A stretch of DNA of 64,000 bases from the NCBI GenBank assembly GCA_934193515.1, contig CAKPVJ010000004.1, positions 1-64,000 of the forward strand. The letters are read 5' to 3'. This document shows, piece after piece, positions 7,349-15,667 of this stretch. The notes below the pieces were generated by a model, which was not told the origin of the DNA, did no database searches, and saw nothing but the letters and a program-made list of their open reading frames with translations. How positions within the stretch are numbered: position 1 is the first letter of the stretch; each line of letters begins with the position of its first letter. The stretch is from an uncultured Megasphaera sp. Lineage in GTDB: Bacteria; Bacillota; Negativicutes; Veillonellales; Megasphaeraceae. Both the position numbers and the translations under genes were made by a program.

Positions 7349-9793
7349 TTGACACAACGAAAAACTCGTCGGAGCACACGAGCTTCGGAAACGCGCAGAA
7401 AGACGAAAGCGCAAAAGAAAAGTGCTCCGCTGCTTAAATTTGAAATCGTCGGTCTTATTCTTATCTTTTTTGGTATTTTTGCAACGATTGGCATTATTGG
7501 CATTGATACAGGCAGCATGGGGTATGCGTTGGACGGCATTTTGGCATACGGGTTTGGCTTCGGCCGCATCGTCGTGCCTTTGGCCTTAATTATTGCAGGA
7601 CTCAAATACATTATGCTGCGCAAGGCCTGGCCGTTGACGGCTGTCTGGGCATGGGGCGCCTGGGCGTATGAACTCTTTTTGACGTTGATACATCTCGTGA
7701 TTGTTCCCGACGGGGCAGAATTTATGCCGGCCAGTCTGCGTGTTGGCGGCGGCATAGCCGGCGCTGTACTGGCGTCGGCGCTGCGCGGACTGCTGGGACA
7801 GATTGGAGCTGTTTTGTTTATTGTGGTTGCAGCTGTCGTCACGGCGCTTTTATGGAAAAAATGGTCCATTGCTGAGCCTGTAGCTATTGTTTCCAACAAA
7901 GCGACAGAAGAAGTATCTAAGATGTCAGACAAGGCCGTAGAAAGCCTTCAGGATGCATCGACGGCTATTCGCAGCTGGCAAAAGCCTCATATTTTTGATT
8001 TCCAAAAAGAAGAAGAAAAAGAGGAAGAACGAAATGCCCTGCTGCAGGAACAGGCTGCGGCAGTCTCTGCACCTGAAGAAGACCGCGAAGCGGAACCAGC
8101 GGAAGCAGAAGATAAAGTGCCTTTTACCCCTGTCTATACAGACGAAGCAGCGGATGCCTATGAAGCAGACCCTGAATATGAAGCCGACTATGCTGAACAG
8201 GACGAAACAGATGACACGGTACAGGATGCACCAGTTCCTACCGATTTGGCCCATGAAACAGACGTGCTGCAGTCGGGTATGGCGGATTTAAAACCTGTAG
8301 AAGTAGAAAAAACAGCGGCGACAGCGGATGTCGGCACGGCCGGCACGAGCGCCGTGCCTAAAGCCGAAGGAAAGCGGCCTTATCATTTACCGCCGATGAC
8401 CATGCTGAATCCCGGCAAAGCGCAAAGCGGCGGCTTAAGCGATGAAGTGCGGCAGAATGCCCGTATCCTGCAGGAAACGCTGCAAAGTTTCAATATTGAC
8501 GCCAAAATTCTCAATGCCAGCCAGGGACCGGCTGTTACGCGGTATGAATTGGAACCGGCAGCTGGTGTAAAAGTCAGTAAAATCGTTCATTTGGCAGACG
8601 ATATTGCGCTGAAACTGGCAGCGACGGATATTCGTATTGAAGCGCCGATTCCGGGGAAAGCGGCTGTTGGCATTGAAGTGCCAAACAAAAAATTGTCCGG
8701 CGTAACTATTCGCGATGTCCTTGACACGGATGCATTTAAAAATGCAGTGGGCGGCGTACCGGTCAGTCTGGGCAAGGATATTGCCGGCAATCCGGTCATT
8801 GCCGATCTGACCAAAATGCCGCATTTGCTGGTAGCTGGTTCTACCGGTTCCGGCAAGAGCGTCTGCATCAACACGTTTATTGCCAGCATTTTGTTTAAGC
8901 AGCGGCCGGAAGATGTGAAACTTATCTTGATTGACCCGAAAGTCGTCGAACTATCCAATTACAACGGGATTCCGCATTTGCTGACGCCTGTCGTCACAGA
9001 TCCTAAAAAAGCAGCCAGTGTATTGCGCTGGGCCGTGCGGGAAATGGATGACCGGTATAAACGGTTTGCCTTGACGAAGACCCGTGATATTTCGCGGTAT
9101 AATGAACTGCATCCGGAAGAAGCCATGCCGTTTGTCGTCATCATTATTGATGAATTGGCAGACCTCATGATGGTTGCTTCCAATGATGTAGAAGAATCTA
9201 TTTGCCGTCTGGCGCAAAAAGCGCGTGCCTGCGGCATGCATCTCGTCTTGGCTACGCAGCGTCCGTCTGTTGATGTTCTTACCGGCTTGATTAAGGCTAA
9301 TGTGCCGAGCCGTATTGCCTTTGCCGTATCCAGCCAAATCGATTCGCGCACTATTTTGGATATGGCCGGTGCTGAAAAATTGATTGGCAAGGGCGATATG
9401 CTCTTTTACCCGATGGGTGCTTCCAAGCCGCTTCGCGTTCAGGGGGCCTTTATTTCGGATGCGGAAATCGATAAAATGACGGAATTTATTAAACAGCAGG
9501 GCGGACCTGAATATGATGAATCTGTCCAAAAAGCACAGTCAGAACACAGCGACAGTGAAATTGACTTTTTTGAAGATGAATTAATGATGCAGGCCATTGA
9601 TATGGTATTGGAAACGGGACAGGCATCGGCCTCCATGCTCCAGCGGCGATTCCGCATCGGCTATACGCGGGCAGCCCGCATGGTCGATACGATGGAAGCC
9701 ATGCATATTGTCGGCCCAAGCAATGGCAGCAAAGCCAGAGAAATACTCATGACACCGGAAGAAGTACAGGCGAAATACCTGGATGGAAAATAG
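7349..9793 (+). CDS. ftsK: DNA translocase FtsK/SpoIIIE (814 aa)
   Basis: A membrane-anchored motor that pumps chromosomal DNA through the closing septum. After a basic N-terminus there are about four hydrophobic segments between residues 30 and 175, then an acidic, low-complexity linker (about 210-360, rich in Glu, Asp and Ala). The RecA-like motor follows, with Walker A GSTGSGKS near 504 and Walker B VVIIIDELADLMM near 600, and finally a winged-helix gamma domain at about 745-810 that reads KOPS/SRS-type sequences. I favour TTG 7349, seven bases after AAGGTG; an in-frame GTG at 7340 overlaps that ribosome site. A terminator follows. Confidence 0.94.
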   Translation: MTQRKTRRSTRASETRRKTKAQKKSAPLLKFEIVGLILIFFGIFATIGIIGIDTGSMGYALDGILAYGFGFGRIVVPLALIIAGLKYIMLRKAWPLTAVWAWGAWAYELFLTLIHLVIVPDGAEFMPASLRVGGGIAGAVLASALRGLLGQIGAVLFIVVAAVVTALLWKKWSIAEPVAIVSNKATEEVSKMSDKAVESLQDASTAIRSWQKPHIFDFQKEEEKEEERNALLQEQAAAVSAPEEDREAEPAEAEDKVPFTPVYTDEAADAYEADPEYEADYAEQDETDDTVQDAPVPTDLAHETDVLQSGMADLKPVEVEKTAATADVGTAGTSAVPKAEGKRPYHLPPMTMLNPGKAQSGGLSDEVRQNARILQETLQSFNIDAKILNASQGPAVTRYELEPAAGVKVSKIVHLADDIALKLAATDIRIEAPIPGKAAVGIEVPNKKLSGVTIRDVLDTDAFKNAVGGVPVSLGKDIAGNPVIADLTKMPHLLVAGSTGSGKSVCINTFIASILFKQRPEDVKLILIDPKVVELSNYNGIPHLLTPVVTDPKKAASVLRWAVREMDDRYKRFALTKTRDISRYNELHPEEAMPFVVIIIDELADLMMVASNDVEESICRLAQKARACGMHLVLATQRPSVDVLTGLIKANVPSRIAFAVSSQIDSRTILDMAGAEKLIGKGDMLFYPMGASKPLRVQGAFISDAEIDKMTEFIKQQGGPEYDESVQKAQSEHSDSEIDFFEDELMMQAIDMVLETGQASASMLQRRFRIGYTRAARMVDTMEAMHIVGPSNGSKAREILMTPEEVQAKYLDGK

Positions 9794-9848
9794 TGATACA
9801 TAACAGGTACGCCATATATTGACAACTTAGCTGCATTCGGTGTCTATA

Positions 9849-9901
9849 AAACGGGATGGTACATGCGGCGTTTCGCTTATCATGCACCATCCCGTTTTTT
9901 C
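9849..9901 (+). terminator. Intrinsic terminator after ftsK
   Basis: AAACGGGATGGT-a-CATG paired with CATGCACCATCCCGTTT, followed by a T run. Confidence 0.85.
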
Positions 9902-9980
9902 AAAAGGGGTATGTTTTGTATTGAGAGTTAAAAGAAAACCGTTTCATTTTATATCAGTAGTAAACACATTACTGCAAGCA

Positions 9981-10015
9981 AAAGGGGGCTTGTCGCTTCG
10001 TGCGACAGCCCCTTT
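9981..10015 (-). terminator. Intrinsic terminator of the symporter gene
   Basis: GGGGCTGTCGC and GCGACAAGCCCCC form a GC-rich hairpin read on the minus strand and followed by TTTTGC. It lies 20 bases beyond the symporter stop codon. Confidence 0.75.
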
Positions 10016-10035
10016 GCGCTGTGTATGCAGAAATC

Positions 10036-11421
10036 TTAGTTTTTATCTTGTTTATATGCGGCTGCGTCAAAGGTACCCAGCTGTTTGTCGATGACCAGTG
10101 CATTGACGACAGAACCGGCGACGTTGAGCATCGTACGGGCCATATCGATTAAGGGATCGATAGCCAAAATGGGGCCGATAAGACCAAAGGAAGAGGCCAT
10201 ACCGACACCGGACAGGCTGACGGATGCGGCCATCGTTGCCGTGCCGGGGATGCCGGCAATGCCGAGAGATCCAAGGCTGACGACGATGACAGTCATGATA
10301 ATCATGCTGAAATCCATGGGAGAACCGGTGAGGTTGCAGACGTAGACGATGAGCAGGGATGGAAAGATACCGGCACAGCCCTGCATACCGGCTGTCGTGC
10401 CAAAACCGGCGACAAAACTGGCTGTTCCCTGATTGACACCTAATTTTTTGACAAGCGTTTCAATTGTAACCGGCAGGCAGCCGACACTGGAACGGGATGT
10501 AAATGCCAAAATCAGCAAGGTAATGGCTTTTTTCAGATAATGAATCGGATTGATGCCGTTGAGGCTCAAGAAAATCAACTGAATGATAAACTGTACAATA
10601 ATAGCTAAATACAAAACGAGAATAAATTTGCCTACTTCTAAAATACTCGTTACGCCTTTTTGGGCAATGGTGTTGGCCAAAAGTGCAATGACAGCCCAAG
10701 GCATGTAGTCGAGAATCAAGAGTGCCATGTTCATCATGGTTTTGTGCAGTCCATTAATGAGGTTTTTCATGAAGGCACCGGCTTCGGGCATATCGGCTTT
10801 AATCCACCAGATAGCACGACCGAAAAATGCACCGAAAATGACCATGCCGATGATGTTGTTTTTTACCATCGCATCGACGAGATTGCCTGGAATCAGATGG
10901 CGAATTGTCGTGGCAATGCTGACAATATCTTTGGCTTTCGCATCAGAGGCAACAGCAGCGGCGTCACCGCCGACATGAAAGAGAATGCCGAAGAAAAGTC
11001 CGACGACAGCTGATACAGCGACCATGCCCATGGTAACGATAATCGTCCGCTTGACAAGACGGCTCATTCCTTTATCAGAATCCATGTTGACGATGACATG
11101 GGCAATCGAAACGATGACTAAGGGTACGACAATCATTTTGATGAGGTCGATGTAGCCATTGCCAAACAATTGAAACCATGGCGTTGTTTCTTTGACAAAG
11201 GTTACTTTCATGGGTGTGTCGGAAAATCCGGACATCATCTGCATGCTAAGACCCAATAAGGCGCCGAGAACCATGCCGACTACTACGACGAGGGAAAAAT
11301 CCATCTTGCGGACCCGATACAAATAATGAATGCCCCAGAACAACACGGCCAGTACGACTAAAAAAATAACGGTACGATAATCACTAATGGTTAAAAAAGA
11401 TTGTAAAAATTCATCTACCAT
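10036..11421 (-). CDS. tcyP: Cation:L-cystine symporter of the DAACS family, TcyP-like (461 aa)
   Basis: A dicarboxylate/amino acid:cation symporter fold with about eight membrane helices and two re-entrant loops. The sequence follows Bacillus TcyP closely along its length: GYIDLIKMIVVPLVIVSI, then LNGINPIHYLKKA, AFTSRSSVGCLPV, GCAGIFPSLL and the late EPLIDM-like DPLIDMARTMLNVAGS. The TSRSS segment belongs to the substrate-binding hairpin. Cystine uptake is therefore the best guess; a related amino acid cannot be excluded. I start at ATG 11421, because the further-upstream ATG at 11478 lies inside the likely promoter (11454-11482). The ribosome site is weak (AGAAAGAAG). Confidence 0.8.
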   Translation of the reverse strand: MVDEFLQSFLTISDYRTVIFLVVLAVLFWGIHYLYRVRKMDFSLVVVVGMVLGALLGLSMQMMSGFSDTPMKVTFVKETTPWFQLFGNGYIDLIKMIVVPLVIVSIAHVIVNMDSDKGMSRLVKRTIIVTMGMVAVSAVVGLFFGILFHVGGDAAAVASDAKAKDIVSIATTIRHLIPGNLVDAMVKNNIIGMVIFGAFFGRAIWWIKADMPEAGAFMKNLINGLHKTMMNMALLILDYMPWAVIALLANTIAQKGVTSILEVGKFILVLYLAIIVQFIIQLIFLSLNGINPIHYLKKAITLLILAFTSRSSVGCLPVTIETLVKKLGVNQGTASFVAGFGTTAGMQGCAGIFPSLLIVYVCNLTGSPMDFSMIIMTVIVVSLGSLGIAGIPGTATMAASVSLSGVGMASSFGLIGPILAIDPLIDMARTMLNVAGSVVNALVIDKQLGTFDAAAYKQDKN

Positions 11422-11453
11422 ACCATACAACGCTTCTTTCTTTTTTACTGCAG

Positions 11454-11482
11454 TGTATAGTAAAACAGTAAAAATCATGTAA
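11454..11482 (-). promoter_or_regulatory. Candidate promoter of the cystine symporter
   Basis: On the minus strand TTACAT (11482-11477), 17-base spacer, TATACA (11459-11454), with the start codon about 32 bases downstream. Confidence 0.45.
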
Positions 11483-11539
11483 CATCATACTATAAATGTG
11501 GATAGAAAACAATATAATTCGTGCAGAATGAACTATGAG

Positions 11540-11850
11540 TCAGCATATGTATTCCAAATACACTTGTTCTTTTTCAATCACACCCTGCAGCAGCATGGTA
11601 CCGTATCCGGCAATGGAAAATCCTTGGCAAAGATACGGTGTTTTGGCAGCTTTATTGTGGGCATACGTATCTATGAATGACTGCGTTTATATGAGATGTA
11701 TCAACTAGACGCTGTACGATACTGCCTGTTGTGTCTGCGGGCGGACTATGCCAAGTTCTAATTCATCCGTTAACGCTTTTTCAATATAAGCCATTCCGTC
11801 TTCCCGTGGGATGACAACGTCTATGACGGTATCGTTACCAAGATGACATG
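11540..11850 (-). pseudogene. Eroded aspartate/glutamate racemase remnant
   Basis: Three pieces in different frames on the minus strand reproduce the C-terminal half of Asp/Glu racemases. The first reads VIDVVIPREDGMAYIEKAL followed by TDELELGIVRPQTQQA, matching the family's IIPdeedRe..I..iiydELvlGiv segment. The second, one frame over, reads SIVQRLVDTSHINAVI, matching the helix before the catalytic GCTE. The GCTE cysteine region is missing. The third reads SFIDTYAHNKAAKTP, matching the conserved P-x-x-DTt-xxHa-xAA end, and ends at TGA 11540-11542. At least two frameshifts and a deletion separate them, and no N-terminal half is seen. It is clearly non-functional. It lies just upstream of the symporter on the same strand. 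Confidence 0.65.
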
Positions 11851-11917
11851 TACAGAGAAGGGGTAACAAGTATATAATTTTTATCTTTGATAGCTGGACT
11901 GCACCATCCCTTTTTTC

Positions 11918-11946
11918 TTGACATCAGTATAAAAAAATTTTACAAT
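11918..11946 (+). promoter_or_regulatory. Strong promoter ahead of rny
   Basis: TTGACA at 11918-11923, 17-base spacer, TACAAT at 11941-11946; transcription would start near 11953 and give a leader of about 143 bases before rny. Confidence 0.7.
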
Positions 11947-12027
11947 TAAAGAAGCCGGTTTGATATACTGGTATATTTTGCATAATTGTAGGTTTTTGAA
12001 GATGATGTAAACCACACATACTCATTA

Positions 12028-12061
12028 TAAAAAAGCCGGACTGGTTGTTCGGCTTTTTTTT
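12028..12061 (+). terminator. Terminator hairpin inside the rny leader
   Basis: AAAAAAGCCG paired with CGGCTTTTTTT around an 11-base loop, lying after the promoter and about 20 bases before the rny ribosome site. It could be an attenuator of rny or the end of a short RNA of about 105 bases. A copy of AGAAGCCGG at the very start of the leader could compete for the same 3' arm. Confidence 0.65.
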
Positions 12062-12095
12062 GTGAAAGAGAAAAAAGAGGAGGTGAAATCAATAC

Positions 12096-13631
12096 ATGTT
12101 GGCTACAATTGCAGCAGCAGTCGCTTGTGGCATTATCGGGGCCGGTACAGGCTATTTTTATCGAAAAAAGATTGCCGAAGGTAAAATCGGCCAGGCTGAA
12201 ATTGAAGCACAGCGTATTTTGACAACGGCTCAGCAGAACGCAGAAGCTCGTAAAAAAGAACTCGTTCTGGAAGGCAAAGAAGAAGTACATAAACTGCGTA
12301 GCGACGCGGAACGGGATAATAAAGAACGCCGCAATGAATTACAGCGTATGGAACGGCGCCTGCTGCAAAAAGAAGAACATTTGGACAAGAAATCTGATTC
12401 CATGGAAAAGAAAGAAGAAGCATTACAGCGCAAGGAAGAAGAAGTATCTCAAGTACAAGAAAAAATTGAGGCCCTTCATGTGCAGGAAATGGCAGAATTG
12501 GAACGGATTTCTGGACTTACGTTTGATGAAGCTAAGGAACTGCTCCTTGCTAATGTGCAGACGGAAGTTAAGCATGATACAGCTCAGCTGATTAAAACGT
12601 TGGAAGAACAAGCCAAGGAAGAAGCCGAAGGCAAAGCACGGGAAATTATTTCGACGGCTATTCAGCGGTGTGCTGCCGATCATGTAGCGGAAACGACAGT
12701 ATCTGTTGTTTCGCTGCCTAATGATGAAATGAAAGGCCGGATTATTGGTCGGGAAGGCCGTAATATCCGGGCTATTGAAACGCTTACAGGTGTTGATTTG
12801 ATTATTGATGACACGCCGGAAGCTGTTATTTTGTCATGTTTCGACCCCATCCGTCGTGAAATTGCCCGCATTGCATTGGAAAAATTGATTGCTGATGGCC
12901 GTATTCATCCGGCACGTATTGAAGAAATGGTTGAAAAAGCCCGTAAAGAAGTCAACCAAAAAATTCGTGAAGCTGGTGAACAGGCTACGTATGAAACAGG
13001 CGTACATGGCCTGCATCCGGAATTAATCAAAATTCTGGGCAGACTGCGGTACCGTACCAGTTATGGACAAAATGTACTGCGTCATTCTATTGAAGTATCC
13101 CAGCTGGCAGGCATTATGGCCGCTGAACTGGGTGTGGATGAAACCTTGGCCAGACGGGCCGGCCTGATTCATGATATTGGCAAAGCCCTCGATCATGAAT
13201 TGGAAGGCACGCACGTCTCGATTGGTACAGAAGTGGCCAAAAAATATGGTGAATCCAAGATGGTTGTCAATTGCATTGCCGCTCATCACGGCGATGAAGA
13301 ACCGCGCAGCGTAGAAGCTGTTTTGGTTTCAGCAGCCGATGCTGTTTCGGCAGCACGTCCGGGTGCTAGAAGAGAAACACTGGAAAATTACTTGAAGCGG
13401 CTGACCAAGCTGGAAGAAATCGCAGAATCCTTCGATGGTGTTGAAGACTGCTTTGCTATCCAGGCTGGACGTGAAATCCGCGTTATGGTTAAACCAGAAA
13501 AACTGGATGAAGCCGGCTGTGTGCTTTTGGTTCACGATATTGTAAAACGAATCGAATCCGAGCTGGAATATCCGGGACAAATCAAAGTTGTCGTCATTCG
13601 GGAAACCCGGATGATAGATTATGCAAAATAA
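12096..13631 (+). CDS. rny: Ribonuclease Y (511 aa)
   Basis: A membrane-anchored endoribonuclease that starts mRNA turnover in Firmicutes. It has an N-terminal membrane helix (residues about 2-25), a long charged coiled coil (about 28-190), a KH RNA-binding domain with GRIIGREGRNIRAIE near 212-226, and an HD domain with H...HDIGKALDHE near 350-370 giving the metal-binding His-Asp pair. Length matches the family. The start follows a strong AGGAGGTG. A promoter and a terminator hairpin in the leader suggest that its level may be controlled by premature termination. A strong terminator follows. Confidence 0.97.
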   Translation: MLATIAAAVACGIIGAGTGYFYRKKIAEGKIGQAEIEAQRILTTAQQNAEARKKELVLEGKEEVHKLRSDAERDNKERRNELQRMERRLLQKEEHLDKKSDSMEKKEEALQRKEEEVSQVQEKIEALHVQEMAELERISGLTFDEAKELLLANVQTEVKHDTAQLIKTLEEQAKEEAEGKAREIISTAIQRCAADHVAETTVSVVSLPNDEMKGRIIGREGRNIRAIETLTGVDLIIDDTPEAVILSCFDPIRREIARIALEKLIADGRIHPARIEEMVEKARKEVNQKIREAGEQATYETGVHGLHPELIKILGRLRYRTSYGQNVLRHSIEVSQLAGIMAAELGVDETLARRAGLIHDIGKALDHELEGTHVSIGTEVAKKYGESKMVVNCIAAHHGDEEPRSVEAVLVSAADAVSAARPGARRETLENYLKRLTKLEEIAESFDGVEDCFAIQAGREIRVMVKPEKLDEAGCVLLVHDIVKRIESELEYPGQIKVVVIRETRMIDYAK

Positions 13632-13641
13632 CAATGAATAT

Positions 13642-13680
13642 AAATCCCTTGCCGTTTGATGGGCAAGGGATTTTTTTTGA
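13642..13680 (+). terminator. Intrinsic terminator after rny
   Basis: AAATCCCTTGCC paired with GGCAAGGGATTT, followed by eight or more T. Confidence 0.9.
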
Positions 13681-13708
13681 AGAAAATAAAAAAAAGTAAA
13701 AAAAAGAC

Positions 13709-13737
13709 TTGCCAAAGAGGTCGCTCTATGGTAGAAT
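13709..13737 (+). promoter_or_regulatory. Promoter of the tRNA operon
   Basis: TTGCCA at 13709-13714, 17-base spacer, TAGAAT at 13732-13737 with an upstream TGG extended -10 element; about 35 bases before tRNA-Asp. Confidence 0.6.
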
Positions 13738-13775
13738 ACTTTTTGTCGGAACGAGAGAGGTTCCGAAATATGAAT

Positions 13776-13852
13776 GGCCTCGTGGTGTAGCGGTTTAACA
13801 TGTCGCCCTGTCACGGCGAAGATCGTCGGTTCAAATCCGATCGAGGTCGCCA
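13776..13852 (+). tRNA. tRNA-Asp (GTC)
   Basis: Acceptor GGCCTCG pairs with CGAGGTC; the anticodon loop CTGTCAC carries GTC; the T-loop is GGTTCAAATCC; CCA is encoded. First of five tRNAs in one transcription unit. Confidence 0.97.
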
Positions 13853-13857
13853 TATTT

Positions 13858-13933
13858 GCTCAGGTAGCTCAGTCGGTAGAGCAGGGGACTGAAAATCCCC
13901 GTGTCGGCGGTTCAATTCCGTCCCTGAGCACCA
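13858..13933 (+). tRNA. tRNA-Phe (GAA)
   Basis: Acceptor GCTCAGG pairs with CCTGAGC; the anticodon stem GGGGA/TCCCC holds GAA; discriminator A with encoded CCA. Confidence 0.97.
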
Positions 13934-13940
13934 CAATCAT

Positions 13941-14015
13941 GCGGAAGTAGCTCAGTGGTAGAGCATCACCTTGCCAAGGTGGGGGTCGCGAGTTCGAGTC
14001 TCGTTTTCCGCTCCA
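13941..14015 (+). tRNA. tRNA-Gly (GCC)
   Basis: Acceptor GCGGAAG pairs with TTTCCGC; the anticodon loop TTGCCAA holds GCC; discriminator T with encoded CCA. Confidence 0.97.
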
Positions 14016-14022
14016 TATTTAT

Positions 14023-14096
14023 GGCGGCATAGCCAAGCGGTAAGGCAGAGGTCTGCAAAACCTTCATCCCCAGTTCGATTCTGGGTGCCGCCTCCA
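14023..14096 (+). tRNA. tRNA-Cys (GCA)
   Basis: Acceptor GGCGGCA pairs with TGCCGCC; the anticodon loop carries GCA; CCA is encoded. Confidence 0.97.
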
Positions 14097-14112
14097 TATT
14101 TTTTTTCGTCAT

Positions 14113-14201
14113 GCCGAGGTGGCGGAACTGGCAGACGCAACGGACTTAAAATCCGTCGGTTAGAGATAACCGTACCGGTTCGATTCCGGTCCCCGGCACC
14201 A
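14113..14201 (+). tRNA. tRNA-Leu (TAA)
   Basis: A class II tRNA with a long variable arm (CGGTTAGAGATAACCG), anticodon TAA in the loop CTTAAAA and encoded CCA. Acceptor GCCGAGG faces CCCCGGC, leaving one A-C mismatch at pair 5-68 where relatives have A-T. Confidence 0.95.
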
Positions 14202-14267
14202 ATTCAACAATACATTGCTGTGAGCACTGTGTCAGGTATGTTGACATAGGTCCCTTGCAAATGACCA

Positions 14268-14299
14268 GAAGGTTTGGATGAAAATCCAAACCTTTTTTG
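14268..14299 (+). terminator. Terminator of the tRNA operon
   Basis: AAGGTTTGGAT-GAAA-ATCCAAACCTT followed by T residues. Its T run is also the -35 region of the scpA promoter. Confidence 0.85.
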
Positions 14300-14325
14300 T
14301 AATTTCTTGTATTTTATCATATAAT
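14297..14325 (+). promoter_or_regulatory. Candidate scpA promoter
   Basis: TTGTAA at 14297-14302, 17-base spacer, TATAAT at 14320-14325. Transcription would start near 14332, only about 12 bases before the scpA ATG. Confidence 0.5.
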
Positions 14326-14343
14326 ATAGAAATGGCGGTCTGT

Positions 14344-15063
14344 ATGGAAGAATACAAATATAAAGTATCGGATTTTGAAGGGCCTTTGGATTTGCTCTTA
14401 TACTTAATCGAAAAGAATAAAGTCGATATTTATAATATTCCTATTGTTGAGATTACAGATCAGTTTAATGCGTATGTAGCGCAAATTGATGCGTTTGATG
14501 TCAATTATGCCAGCAAGTTTTTTGTGATGGCGGCGACGCTGCTGCAAATCAAATCGCGGCTGCTTCTTCCCAAAGCACCTAAAGAAAAAGAAGAAGAGGA
14601 AGAAGATCCTAAAGACGCATTGGTGCGGCAGCTCGTTGAATACAAACGCATGAAGGAAATTTCTGCTGTCATGGGCGGATTGTGGGATGAACGAAGTCAT
14701 ATGCTGTCGCGGGAACGTACACCGCTTGCGTATGAACCACAGTTTTCCGGGACGATTGAAACAGCCGCCCTATATCGCGCATTTCGGCTGGTATATCAGT
14801 CGCTGCAGGGAAAAAAGCCCGCAGAGATTCATATTCAGCAGGAAATTTACAGTGTCGAAGAATGTATGCAGCGCGTCGCGTATCGGCTGCGCCAAACAGC
14901 AGGGCCGACTGCCGTCGATACGGTATTTCGTGCATGCCGCTCCAAGATAGAGCTGGTTGTTACCTTTTTAGCTGTATTGGAAATGCTGAAATTAGGGCAG
15001 TGTCATACTGTGGCAGAAGGAGAGGATGGAAATGCCGTCGCCTTGCGATATACACCAAGTTGA
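14344..15063 (+). CDS. scpA: Segregation and condensation protein A, ScpA kleisin (239 aa)
   Basis: ScpA is the kleisin that bridges the Smc heads and, with ScpB, forms the bacterial condensin complex. The N-terminal signature FEGPLDLLLYLIEKNKVDIY (about residues 10-29) is diagnostic. A helical region, an acidic linker and the C-terminal winged helix (about 170-239) follow. The first ATG in the frame, at 14278, lies before the promoter, so I use ATG 14344, which puts the kleisin signature at the normal distance. An ATG at 14332 is the alternative and would leave almost no leader. It overlaps scpB. Confidence 0.93.
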   Translation: MEEYKYKVSDFEGPLDLLLYLIEKNKVDIYNIPIVEITDQFNAYVAQIDAFDVNYASKFFVMAATLLQIKSRLLLPKAPKEKEEEEEDPKDALVRQLVEYKRMKEISAVMGGLWDERSHMLSRERTPLAYEPQFSGTIETAALYRAFRLVYQSLQGKKPAEIHIQQEIYSVEECMQRVAYRLRQTAGPTAVDTVFRACRSKIELVVTFLAVLEMLKLGQCHTVAEGEDGNAVALRYTPS

Positions 15064-15667
15064 AAAAATGGAGCCGACAGCTGTGTTGGAAGCCCTGCTT
15101 TTTCTTAGCGGCCAACCCATGAAGACAACGGAAATAGCTGCGCATACGGGATGGAAACCGGAGAAAATTCAGCGTACTGCGCAGGAATTGGAAACGTCCC
15201 TAGCTGCAGCAGACCACGGCCTGACAGTGCTGCGCGTAGCCGGCGGCTACCAGCTGGTGACAAAGCCGCGCCTTTTTGAAGCTATTCAATGGGTGCGAAC
15301 CGGGACGACGGAGTTGTCGCCGATGACATTGGAAGTATTGGCGATTGTCGCTTTTAAACAGCCGATTACGCGTGCCGAAATTGAAAAACTGCGCGGCGTA
15401 TCGTCAGAACGGATTTTAGCATCGCTGGTACAGCAGGGACTGGTCATAGATTTGGGACGCAAAGACAGTCCGGGCCGTCCTATTTTATACGGTACATCCG
15501 CGTATTTTTTGGAATGTATCGGCATGGATTCGCTGGCTGATTTGGCAGCGCATATCCCGGCAGAGCGTACGGATGTACCGCAGCTGGCACAGTTGACGCT
15601 GGAACTAGAATCCACAAAAACAGACAAGGGGGAAGCAGATGGAAAGGCTACAGAAAGTAATGAGTAA
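15032..15667 (+). CDS. scpB: Segregation and condensation protein B, ScpB (211 aa)
   Basis: ScpB dimers bind ScpA and complete the Smc-ScpAB complex. Two winged-helix domains are expected; landmarks are VLEALLFLSGQPM near residue 18, VLRVAGGYQLVTKP near 70, the very conserved LSPMTLEVLAIVAFKQPITR near 95-115, and GRPILYGTSAYFL near 150. ATG 15032 lies nine bases after AAGGAG; ATG 15026 is in frame but too close to it. The gene overlaps scpA by 32 bases, which suggests translational coupling, and its 3' end overlaps rluB. Confidence 0.92.
   Translation: MPSPCDIHQVEKMEPTAVLEALLFLSGQPMKTTEIAAHTGWKPEKIQRTAQELETSLAAADHGLTVLRVAGGYQLVTKPRLFEAIQWVRTGTTELSPMTLEVLAIVAFKQPITRAEIEKLRGVSSERILASLVQQGLVIDLGRKDSPGRPILYGTSAYFLECIGMDSLADLAAHIPAERTDVPQLAQLTLELESTKTDKGEADGKATESNE

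Noticed and set aside
11498..11680. Plus-strand 60-codon frame in the gap after the cystine symporter
   Set aside because: It is the antisense of the racemase remnant, which explains the sequence better.
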